Source: Henricia sp. BOLD:AAB3569
Lineage: Eukaryota; Echinodermata; Asteroidea; Spinulosida; Echinasteridae
Direction of reading: 5' to 3'
Length of the DNA: 64,000 nucleotides
Assembly (NCBI GenBank): GCA_037783545.1
Contig: JBBELK010000481.1
Location: forward strand, 124,001 to 188,000
The stretch's first letter is position 1. The number at the start of each line of letters is the position of its first letter. The notes beneath the pieces are model-generated. The model was not told the DNA's origin, searched no databases, and saw only the letters and a list, made by a program, of their open reading frames with translations. Positions 33,601 through 45,600 of this stretch are shown here, in pieces. The position numbers and the translations under genes were made by a program.

Positions 33601-36600
33601 AATACAAAATCCTTTGTGTAAGTCGGCACTTTAAAAAACCACACAATATGGCATCGATTTCCTTCCCTGCGGTTTTCAATAAGTGTCGAGTGAAAAGACA
33701 AACACTGCTTAAAGTTGCACTGCCCGTGTTTGGGCCGATTTGGGCGTACAATTTTTTTTAAAAAGTTAAATAGGTATTTTTCTAGAATAAAAAAGGTTAT
33801 CAGCTTTCATTTGGTACCAAGAACGTAAAAATCCGTCAAGGATTAATGCCAGTCGATTAAAAACAAGAAATGATTAAAAGGCTGGCAGGTCATTTAATCG
33901 ACAGGGTTATGACGTAAATGTACATGTGCGCGTACATGTGTACATTGTACACATACTATGTACATATGAGCGTACGCGCACATGTACAACATGTGAAGCA
34001 CGTTTCAAGAAAAAGGCTTGTATCTCCAATTCTCGACGTCGGAAATTTAAGTTTTTGATATTTTTCGTTACAGAGACACGTAAGCTTTCTAAATTCGTTC
34101 GCTTGTGTAAATTAATTTTTTTAATCCTTTCACCGAAACACGGGCAATGCAACTTTAACTGACGTCTGTTTATTGGCACGCACGGACCGTGATCGCCAGT
34201 GTATCAGTGTCATGTTACAGCCAGGGCTGTGTTCGAAACACGCGAACATTGCAAACGTTTGTATCGTTCGCCAACAACTGGGCTGCGTTCCAAACACACG
34301 AACGGTTTGTTAACGTTGGCGCCAACGTTTGCTCATGTGGAATGGATTGTTTGCCAAAATACATTGTCAAGATGGCGGCGCCCACAGTCACAACTATCGT
34401 ACCGACGTTGTAATGTGGCTTTCCGCTGCTTTCCTTTTTTTTTTTTTGGAGGAAATGTGACACGTTGCTATTGATTGTGTATCGCCAGCGATAAGGCAGA
34501 CAACTACGAAAGGTGCAATTTATTTGTTATTTTTCAATTTGCAAACCATCGTCAGTCGTCTTTCATGCCGCGTGCGCCATTTTGAAATGCCTCGCGAACA
34601 TGGCGAACAACTTAAAAGTTTGTTGGCCAACGTTGGCGAACGTTGGTAGCGCACAATACGTTCCACTCAAATTGTTGGCCAACGTTGCCAACGTTTGCAA
34701 ACGTTCGCGTATTTGGAACGCAGCCCAGGTACCCGGCTTTCCATAGACCAGTGCACAAAAGCACTGTACCAGTGGCCAACTGTTGGCAACGTTCGCGTAT
34801 GTGGAACGCAGCCCTGGCTATGTGTGAGATTGCGTGCACTCAAAAAGTGGTTTCCCAGTACGCATGCGCACTTTCCATTTTGGGGGTCGTCATGTGCATG
34901 TACATGTAGAACTTCACACGTGCTCGCTCACGCGCGAGCGTATTTAGCGTGTCCATAAAACCACGATGTTGACATAAATCAATTAAAGGGCCCCTTATTT
35001 AGGATTTTTATCAATTAAATCTATGCTTTAAAACCACTCTACTCAGTTAAAGTCATAAAAATCCTTGCTTTTGGAGCTTGCTTTGGGGGTTAAAACGAAG
35101 GTTTTTTGTTTTTATGCTAATAAAATATGCATATTCATGACCAAGGTCACTATGTCACAAGAGGCAAACACAGGAAAATCACATTCAACTGTGCACAAAA
35201 GATTCCACTTTTTTCTCAATTTTCCTGAAACTTTTGTAATCCATGGCTGTTTGAGTTTGTTTTACATGTTGCCTGCTGTAAGCCATGACAAAACTGGGGG
35301 TAGAAACTGCAGCAATTTGCCACAAGTCCAACTTGAAGTCTTATGTTTTTTCTTAACTTTTCCCTTCTGTCTTCCTTATGTGATGCACTCAAAACAGCGC
35401 CCTCTGTCTGTGATTTATTGCAGTGAAATCTTCAAAGTTGAAAAAGGCCACCTTTTATTGATTTTACATCCAAACGAACAATAGTATGTCTTGCTGAACA
35501 AGTAATCCGTCATTATGAAGCAAAGCTTAGGCACAAAGTTGTTTAGCATGTCACAGGCCCTTTAAGGATTTCGTTGCTGGAATCGTGTACATGTATTTTA
35601 AAAATGCTATTCATGAGTCCGAGTACCGTTAACTACTCGCAATTAATCGAGCTATTCGCCCAGCCCTAATATACATGTACCAGAAATATCCACGATTAAA
35701 ATTATAATGATGCACAGAACAGTTTCTAAATTTTGTTTTTATATCGGGTGTTTCAAAATAACATAAAATTTCTGCCAACTAGAGGGTCAAACTTATTTGG
35801 GTTATTCCATGAAAACAGGACACAGTGTCCCCCTTACGTCGTGACACTTTCGGAGTTGATTTATATCATTACCAGATTTGAGAGAATGATTACCCTCCGC
35901 ATATAAAGAATATATAACCTCATGAATTGAACACCACTTTTATCTGTTGATACTACCCAAAACATAACGAGAACGATTCAATAAACTAGTGCGATCTTCT
36001 AAATGCAAGTGTGACATTTTGAAACTTTCGCTCAAAATGTAACCAATTTTACTCAATGTAATTTGAATCGATAATGGCCAGGTTCTACAGCTTGGTAAAA
36101 TCAGCATCTACCTTTTTCAGGAAGAAACTGGTCAAAAAGACTCGAAATGTAATCGCAAGAGTTGAAAAATGCCTTGGAGTGCCCCCTTGTCGTGAAACAA
36201 TTTTCCTGAATATTTTCAAGACTGTGATACCAAGACATGTCTAACCATTTGTAAATTATTTTAATTATTCTACAATATTTAGAAATTGCACAGAAATTTC
36301 TTTAAACAATTTTGCAATTGGGCTAATTCACAATAAGTGTACACTTTCAGTCTCACTGGCAAATGGGGGTCAAATTTCAAACTTGTCCGACTCACAAAAA
36401 CTCTGTTGATCTAAAATCTTCAGGATGTATACTAATAATTCCTAAAATATCAGAGCGTGGTATTGTGATTAACATGTCTATTTTTTCCAATGAAATAGTA
36501 ATTTGTAATAGGTTGTCTGGAGAGGACATTTTGTTAAACACAGAATATCACCATATATTGGCCAGACTAAATGTTGAAATGGTAATGCCATGCAATGTCC

Positions 36601-39600
36601 TGTTAGAAGGAATGGTACTGTTCATTTTACAAACATAACATAAAATATTTGAATCATGGTTGACATGTTATATTACAATTAACTGCTGTCCTGGAGAGGA
36701 CAAATTTTTAACGGATTTTCCACAACCCTGAATATGATCTTGATAATATTTACTCAAATCTCTCCCACGATCAAATTGTCATATTTACTCCATCAAATGT
36801 GTCCTGTAGATGATACAGACATACTTGTGAGTACATATTTCCAAACTATTCCATTGTCATGAATACCTTGTCCTGGAGAGGACATTACCATATTTTATTT
36901 AACGGGAAATCCACTTTATTTTGAAATGTTCATAAAATTACCATTTTTCGACAGAATTACACCAACCCAAGTTTCACAATATTGTTGAACACTATATATC
37001 CATGATTGATCACCAAATTCACCACAATAATGCATCATCAACAAATGATTCCACTTAAAATAATGTAAAACTTGAAATGAGACTCCAAAATGGTGTAAAT
37101 AGAGAAATTCAAAACGAATAACTCGTAGAATTATGTAAAAATAGTTCTGTAGCTTGTCCTTCATATTCACTTATCATATAAAATCACTCATAACATGTAT
37201 TTGCACTGATAAAGTTATCCAGGATGGGTTATACTGTAATTTACTCAAATGACCACTTATTGTGAAATAGCCCAATTGCAACATTTCTGTTTCGGGATAT
37301 GTCTGTCAGTATGTTTGATATGTATCAAAGAAAAAAGTAGTGAGGTTGATTCTCAAACTCTTATTGTTTTTCGTGAAAAAGATGCCGAGATGATAGCCCC
37401 CACTGTATGCACACGGCATTCGTACACTGACGGATAGTGCGCCTGCCCATGTGTGGGAGCTCGTTTATTCACTCTCAATCTCGGAAGCCCTTGCATGCAC
37501 GAGATATCGAAAAGGCTTAATATTAGCTAGAACAAATCTACTGTCGTGACTACTTGACTTGATCAACATGCCTGACTTGACTTGACTTGGGACTCGAAGG
37601 CAGTTTGACTTGACTTGGGATTTGAAGGCAGTTTGACTTGACTTGGGTCTCGAAGGCAGTTTGACTTGACTTGACTTGGGACTTGAAGGCAGTTTGACTT
37701 GACTTGGGACTTGAAGGCAGTTTGACTTGACTTGGGACTTGAAGGCAGTTTGACTTGACTTGGGACTTGAAGGCAGTTTGACTCGACTTGGGACTCGAAG
37801 GCAGTTTGACTTGACTTGGGACTCAGGGCAACTTGACTTGGGACTCGAAGGCAGTTTGACTTGACTTGACTTGGGGCTCGAAGGCAGTTTGACTTGGGGC
37901 TCGAAGGAAGTTTGACTTGACTTGACTTGAGGCTCGAAGGCAGTTTGACTTGACTTGACTTGGGGCTCGAAGGCAGTTTGACTTGACTTGACTTATGACT
38001 CGAAGGCAGTTTGACTTGACTTGACTTAGGGCTCAAAGGCAGTTTGACTTGACTTGACTTGACACTCGAAGGCAGTTTGACTTGACTTGGGACTCGAAGG
38101 CAGTTTGACTTGACTTGACTTGAGACTCGAAGGCAGCTTGACTTGACTTGACTTGGGACTTGTGCAAAGCGAGACTCATTCCAACCTTCAGCAATTGTAA
38201 GTAAAAGGTGAGTGCGTATCTATTTTTATTCCATCTATAGTTACCACAGATCCTTGCCCGTTTGAAGCAAAGTCCAACCTTGAGAGATTTGACAGACAAT
38301 AACACCCACTTTATGAGTTGCTTTGAACAGTTGCTACGGTTTAGTGTGCTCATAGATCAAGCGGATTCTAAACACAAGTAAGTCCATGTAACTTTGGTCC
38401 TGTCTTCAGTCCTGTTAAGCCGTCCTCGGGTCGACCTTGCGACGACACAAACCAGTCGGCGACTGGCTTTTTATGACCAAGCTGTGCCTGAGCTACGCCC
38501 GTCGGCATTAAATTACAGTAAACTCTTGTTATAACACCCCCTGATATAAAGCTCCTCTCGATATAAGCTCCCTTTTCTAAGTCCCGGCCATTATTCTCTG
38601 CATTGTGCATGCATTGTGTATAGCGCTCTCTCGATATAAAGCTCAAATTATTTCCGTCCCTTGAAGAGTGCTATAATGAGAGTTTACTGTAGTCGGCGAT
38701 TATTTTAAGATGGGTGTGTAGCTCCAACGACATCACGACAATCGGGATCAGGCGGCGCTAAAAGAGTAGAACATGTTAAACTTTTGTGACGTGATGCCGA
38801 TCGTCACGACCAAATTCTATCAAAGAAAACCAGATGCGGGCATGCCGCACGCGTGGTACGCGCATCCTGTTTTTCTTCAGCCATTCAGCGTGTGGAAAAA
38901 TCACGCCATCATGCGTGACTTGAGCATAGTTGTGATTACTTCGAGTCGGGTTTCCGCTTGTTCTAGTTTGTGACCCGAGTGTTACTTTTTTGCTCAATGC
39001 CGAGTGTTCCGTCGCGGCGCAAGACAGTCGCAGGTTGACCTGACGGCGGCTTTTAGGGTGCATACATTTGATGCGTGTCGTTTTTAGAAGAAAAAAAACA
39101 GCCTGGAGGGAATTCGGAGTAAAGGAATGCGCTAAAAATAACAGAATCACAAAGTTGATTCTATGATTTTCAGTGCGTTGTTTCACTCCAAATTTCATCC
39201 ACGCCGCTCCTTCTCAAGGAGACGCGCGTCTTAAAATTGAATTTTAGAAAATTCAGTTTTGATTTTACATATCAAAAACCAAAAAAAAAACCAGAAAATA
39301 TCTTCTATTTTCAGCTTAACACAAATTGATACTAGTATTGCTGCTAACAAAATATACTAAAAAAAAAAAAAAACGCACACCTACTGTCATCCGAAATTTT
39401 ATGACATATTCGTAAACAGTAACACATACTTGGCAGACCCAACAAGGTCACAAGCCTAAACAATGCATAGTTCCGACCTGTCAATCAACCGAACCCGCCG
39501 ACCAATCACAACAGAGCTAGCAGATATCACCGACATAGGTCAAAGTGCACTGTCACACAACAACATCACGCGATGTTCTGCCCCGTACAATTTGTACAGT

Positions 39601-42600
39601 GTTGTATGTGATGATCTGGGTGATTTTTTGGTTTCAAGGCCGGTCGTTTCGTTGTTCAAAGGTACGAAAGCATGTATTTCATGATATGTCATCCCTGTAT
39701 TACTGGCCCTTTACTCGGTGTGTTCTAAGATAACTGTCGACCGTGAAACATTAATACAGTACCTTTGAGTGTTCTCCAATGAATCTGTGCTTTCCGTTGA
39801 AAGTCCCATTGCTTTGTGCGTTGTGTGTCGCCATTTTGACGATAGCGTGTGAGCCATGGCAACAATATCCAAGGGGGTGGGGTTAACCGGGCAAAATCGG
39901 AACTATGCATTGGTGCAGATGAAATTTACAATGCTTTGAATGGTGTGAAATTTTGCTGCTCCGTGGTGGCTAATTTGCAAAATATTGGCAGTTGCAAAAA
40001 TGTGCATTTAATTTTTTTGTTTTTTTAGTCTAAAATGTGACAAACAGAATTCAAGAACAAGAACAAAGAAACTATTATATCCCATAATTAAATAGTGAGC
40101 TTTTCATGTAAAGCATTTTCATTTTGTTTGGGGTGTTATGTCCGAGCGGGTCTAGTGCGTCAAACTTAAGTTCCTGTGGTAGTACTAGAATGTAGGTTCG
40201 AATCCTGGCCGTGACGGGTTGTGGCACCTGTGCCCTTGAGCAAGGCACTCAACCACACTTGCTCCCATTCCTGTAATTGGCGGTCCCTCCGCTGTTGGAT
40301 GTGGTATATAAATAAATAAATAAAAATAAATAAATAAATCTACCGAAAACTTCCGTGTCACTTTGTGAAAACAAAAATCTTTGCACTTCGAGTTAGTGTT
40401 CGAAGAGTGCGCGCGCACACGTGTGTGTTAGTTCATGAAAATGTGTGGAACTCGCTGTGCGTTTCCACGAAGTGTATCTAAACTGCTCTTGGGTATCCGT
40501 TTGTGGTGTCGGCGACGAATTGTCTACCTTTGTTTGGAAATTGTCGACCATTGTGCACCATTTCTTTTGTTTTTTTTTACAGCTGCGACTGCATACAGCA
40601 GTTGCTATCCCAGTGCAATAAACTGGGGCTTATCACAGACGTTCAACTTCGAGAACTATTGGCAACAAGGTAAACAAAAAACAACCAGCAAATCCATCAA
40701 GATAGATTGCAGGATTGGAAAACTGTTACAAACGGCGTTATCTCCATGTGTGATTGAGGATGTGTATGATAAAAACCAACCTGTGTATAAGTCAGCTCAG
40801 TACCTCATCCACGCTCCAAGAAAACGATAAAAAACTGTGTTCATGCTTTCAAGAAATTGTGTGAAGGCACTGTCCTATTTAGTCTGGTTCCCGGGCTATA
40901 CTGAATGGAAAACACAGCCACAATACCATGGTAGTCAGGGACCTAGTTTATTTCACATGAGGACGCCCTTAGAAAATGAGTGTGCACACGCATTTGTATG
41001 AATTCATATAAAAATATATCATGTCAAGCAGAATCATTGCATTTAACAGTTGAAACCACTTCTGTCTTTGTTTTGAGTAAATTTTCATGTCAAATGGTTG
41101 ATTCAGATTTTGGGACGTTGAAGATCCTGTCTCCCTCTGCTCGAGTCCCAAGTCAAGTCACGTCAAATGGCCTTTGAGTGTCAAGTCAAGTCAAGTCAAA
41201 CATGTTGGTCAAGTCGGTTCAAGACAAGTAGTCATAACAGTAAATTTTTTCAAGCTAGTTTCAAAATGAGTCTAAATGCTGAAACTTGCATTCGTGTAGG
41301 GTATTTTTGTTATTCTGACAAAAAATGCATAAAAGTTCTATTCCATTTTTGGCAGACCCAGGTCAAAAATGTACAAGTCCGAGTCCAGTCAATTCAAGTC
41401 ATTTGAAGTTAGAGTCTCAAGTCAAGTCATTTGAGGTTAGAGTCTCAAGTCAAGTCAGTGAAAATTGGGACTCGAGTCAACTCGAGTCTGGAGTCCGAGT
41501 CATTACAACCCTGGGCTTTAATAATGTCACAAGTAAAATGAGTCTGAAGTAAGACTGGGTCATTTTGAGTTTTCTACAATCAAACGAGCGTGTCCAGATC
41601 ACATTTTTGAACCCCTCATTTTCCCATGGGTGTTGAGATTTTGATACCATATCATTTGTCATATTTTTTTCATTACCATTCTAAATTTTGCACACTCAAT
41701 CCGTATATTTTTAAGGATATCATAAAAAAAAACACTGTTTTGTAAACTAATTTATCTGGTTACATAAAGCAGTGCAGTAAGTACATCAACCTTTTTGCTT
41801 CCACATCCAAATTGGAGATTGCAAATTTTGTATTTTGGGAAGGTATACTGAAACGCAAAAGAAACTTACCACTTTTTAAACCTGTAAATAGCAACAATAA
41901 CAATGCGTGTAGTAATGTGTGAACTTATTTGTGGACAATAGTGGAGGAGTCAGGTCCTCACTGTCAGACCAAATGGTGACTGAAGGTCAAGTACGTCAAT
42001 GGTACGTCACTTCATGGCACAGCTGTTTTGTGGGGTGTTATGGCCGAGCGGTCTAGTGCGTCGAACTTAAGTTTCTGTGCTAGTACTAGAATGTAGGTTC
42101 GATTCCTGGCCGTGACGGGTTGTGGCACCTGTGCCCTTGAGCAAGGCACTCAACCACACTTGCACATTCCTGTAATTGGCGGTCCCTCCGCTGTTGGATG
42201 TGGTATATAAATATAAATAATTTTTTTGACTGTCAGTGATTATAGCCAAGGGGTATGGGATGATTGTAATGAGCTGCACGTGATGTCTTGATGTTGGCTT
42301 TAAAAAGGCCAGTGCAAAATGGGCATTTCAAGCAACATGCAACGATTGTCGGGGGCAGCCTGCCCTGGGCATGCTGCAAGGCGGACTGAGCTACCGTGAG
42401 GTGGCACGTCGTCTTGGCTGTTTACACCAGACGATATCGGCCCTGGTGGACAGAGAAACCCTCCACAACTTGACATGTCATCAATAAAATGCCAATGTTT
42501 CAATTAGCAATTGTTGGTTTGTTTTATTTTGAACTGTTACAATTTCATTACATTTTAAACAAGTGGTAAGTTTCTTTTGCGTTTCAGTATATTATATATG

Positions 42601-45600
42601 ATTGTTTGGTTAGAACAAAATCCATTTTCTGGAAAAATCTAAAAAAGTTCCTTTAAATTAAAAAAGCAATTCAGTATTTTTTAAAAATGTTTAAGAAAAA
42701 TCTACTTGACATGGCTGGTTTCTGTTTTTACAGGTCAGCCACTCGCAAAGCTCTAGTGCTGCAGAGTCGAGTTGGCAGCCACGTATCCCACGAAACACCG
42801 GCACAACTACCAAACTCTACGCTTGTCATCCGCGCTGAAACAACTTCAACCAGTATGCTAAAAGTACGACACAAATAAATGCTCATTGAAATGTGCCTGT
42901 AAAATAGTGAAATGAAAATTAAAACATAAAAAGTAAAGAAAACAAAAAATAATAATAAAAACAACCACACACCCCAAAAACAAACAAACAAAAACCCTAA
43001 AAAATTATTTAACCCTTCCATGTGAGGGTGCTGTATTTGTACAGCAGTGCATCAGAATGCATGCAGTTGCACGTACAGGTCTACGTGCACCTTACGCGAT
43101 TATAGGGGCATTCGAGATACTTACACCGTGTAACACCAACTTACACCGGAGCGTTCTTTTAGCCATCATGTGATACACGAGTCTGCCCCGGTAGCAGCCA
43201 CCAGTGCCCGAGCACGGGACAGGGTCTCTGGTGTAAGGCTCGGTGTAATGACGTCACCTAAACTGGGCTCAAAAAGAAAATTTTTCACATGGTCATATCT
43301 TAAAGTCCTGTCCATCAAAATGAACCAAAATGACACACCGGATTACTTCAATACTCTACTCTAAACACATGTCAGTAACCAAGCAGTTGCCCAACTGACA
43401 GAACTGAAAAATGCACTGGCATGGAACCGCTTGCTGTATCACATGTCACAGCCCAACAATTTCATCCAACAATTTTCAAAGCTGTTCAAGAATCAAAGCA
43501 GAACATTGAACTCTTACCATGGTGCTCTTGTTCCCCGGATCTCAATCCGATTGAACAACTGTGGGATGAGCTCGGGCGACGTTTTTCGGCAAGGGACAAT
43601 ACGCCTGTTAATGCACAAACACTCAGAGCAGCTCTACAGGAAGAGTGGAACAATCTCCCCCAAGCCTGCATCAGAAACCTGGTGGACAGCATGCGTAGCA
43701 GATGCACTGAATGCTTCCAAGCACATGGTGGACACACACACTATTGATGTATGTGTTTGGGTAACTGACATTTGTTTTGACTTCTTCACGTGCCTTAAAC
43801 TCTGTTGCCGAAATTTCCAGGCCGTGACATGTGATACAGCAAGCGATTCCATGCCAGTGCATTTTTCAGTTCTGTCAGTTGGGCAACTGCTTGGTTACTG
43901 ACATGTGTTTAGAGTAGAGTATTGAAGTAATCCGGTGTGTCAGTTTGGTTCATTTTAATGGACAGGATTTTAAGATATGACCATGTGAAAAATCATACAT
44001 GTAAGTTACTTTTTGAGCCCAGTTTAGTAACCACGAGTAGTAAAACATGGCGGACACTTTGGAATCACGACACGAGTATGAAGAAAAACACAGATTTATG
44101 ACACAAAATAGGAGGGAATAGGACTGTAAATACATTTTGCTTAATCAGTATATGTCTGTGGGCATTGACGTTTATTACGGTACCTTTCTCCGGCTTTATT
44201 TTTCTCGCGAGTTGACCGATAACAGTGTTTATAAAGCCCCGCCTGTGTTTCCAGAATTAAAAGCGAAACCATGATGTATCGTTCGTTTTGCATCTTTTGG
44301 AAGCTTCTCCCGGTGTAAACCCCATGTTACACGGTGTAAGCATCTTGAACGCCCCTACTATTTACGAACTGGTGTGATGACACTATTCCAAATTTTTGAA
44401 AAATCTTTTGTAGCATGCACTTGCAAAAAACATTCTGCAGTGCGCCCATGTGATCACAAAGATGGCGACGCTTTGAACCGTTCAAAGATATACATGTATG
44501 AAGGTCCATGGCGTGTCGGCTTAATTTGCACATGGTGATTAGGGACCATACCGAATACGTGTGTCTTGTTTGTTACTTTGAGATAAATTAGGTACTTTAT
44601 AAAACCTGACACAATTTGTTTAATAGCACTGTGTGTCAGGTCTTGGGGGAAAACCTGAGGGAGTATACCACTGTATGTGCCCCATAGCTCAGCTGGTAGA
44701 GCATCTGCCTGGTGTGTCGGAAGTCTTGGGGAAAAACCTGAGGGAGTATATAACCACTGTATGTGCCTCATACATGTAGCTCATCTGGTAGAGCATCTGA
44801 ATGGTGTGTCAGAGGTCTTGCGGAAACCTGGGGGAGTATACCACTGTCTTATAACTTAGCTGGTAGAGCGTCTGCCAGAGGTCTTGGGGAAACCTGAGGG
44901 AGTATACCACTGTGCCTTATACATGTAGCTCAGCTGGTACAACATCTGCTGGTGTGCCGGAGGTCTCGGGGAAAACCTGAGGGATTATACCACTGTGCCT
45001 CATACATTGTAGCTCAGCTGGTAGAACATTTGCCTGGTGTGTCAGAGGTCTTGGGGAAACCCGAAGGAGTATACCACTGTTCCTCATAGCACAGCTGGTA
45101 GAACATCTGCTGGCGTGTCAGAGGTCTTGAGGAAACCTGGGGGAGTATACCACTGTGTCCTATAACTCAGCTGGTAGAGCATCTGCTGGCGTGTCAGAGG
45201 TCTTGAGGAAACCTGGGGGAGTATACCACTGTGTCCTATAACTCAGCTGGTAGAGCATCTGCCCAGTGTGCCAGAAGTCTTGGGGAAACCTGAGGGAGTA
45301 TACGGCTGTGCCTTATAGCTCAGCTGGTAGAACATCTGCCCGGTGTGTCAGAGGTCTTGGGGAAACCCGAGGGAGTACACCACTGTACCACATAGCTCAG
45401 CTGGTAGAACATTTGCCTGGTGTGTCAGAGGTCTTGGGGAAACCCGAGGGAGTATACCACCGTGCCGCATAGCCCAGCTGGTAGAGCATTTGCCCAGTAT
45501 GCCAGAGGTCTCGGGTTCGAATCCCGATGAGGACCATTTGAATTTTCAGTCAACCCTTATTACAAAAGGTCTAAAACAGCTTTACTGCACCTTTCCAAAA

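Larger units (their letters stand above)
33420..35600 (+). mobile_element. P1 pogo-like element, copy 2, with three insertions
   Basis: It starts CAGTAAACTCCGGCTAAGTC next to TA, ten bases after exon 8. Compared with copy 1 it contains T7 (33713-34154), a GGGCTGCGTTCC foldback (34277-34729) and T1 (34987-35561). The right terminus is lost soon after 35600. Confidence 0.85.
41848..42587 (+). mobile_element. Tc1-like element with internal SINE
   Basis: CTGAAACGCAAAAGAAACTT to AAGTTTCTTTTGCGTTTCAG, flanked by TA at 41846-41847 and 42588-42589, 740 bp. Most of the transposase is gone. A SINE occupies 42032-42225. Confidence 0.9.
41585..42652 (-). mobile_element. T3 element, intron 10, split by a Tc1-like element
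   Basis: T3 body at 41585-41845 resumes at 42590 (TGATTGTTTGGTTAGAAC) and ends with TTAA at 42653-42656. Confidence 0.8.
43104..44358. mobile_element. TAGGGGCATTCGAGATAC element hosting a Tc1-like copy
   Basis: TAGGGGCATTCGAGATACTT plus ACACCGTGTAAC at the left is inverted at the right (GTTACACGGTGTAAGCATC, GAACGCCCCTA). Most of its length is the inner element. Confidence 0.75.

Noticed and set aside
37563-38353. Ser-Gln-Val-Lys repeat proteins on the minus strand
   Set aside because: Direct translation of the GACTTGACTT minisatellite.
44677-45530. Cluster of functional tRNA genes
   Set aside because: All but the last unit lack a T-arm and B box, acceptor stems do not pair well, and the anticodon loop is ill-defined; treated as tRNA-derived repeats.
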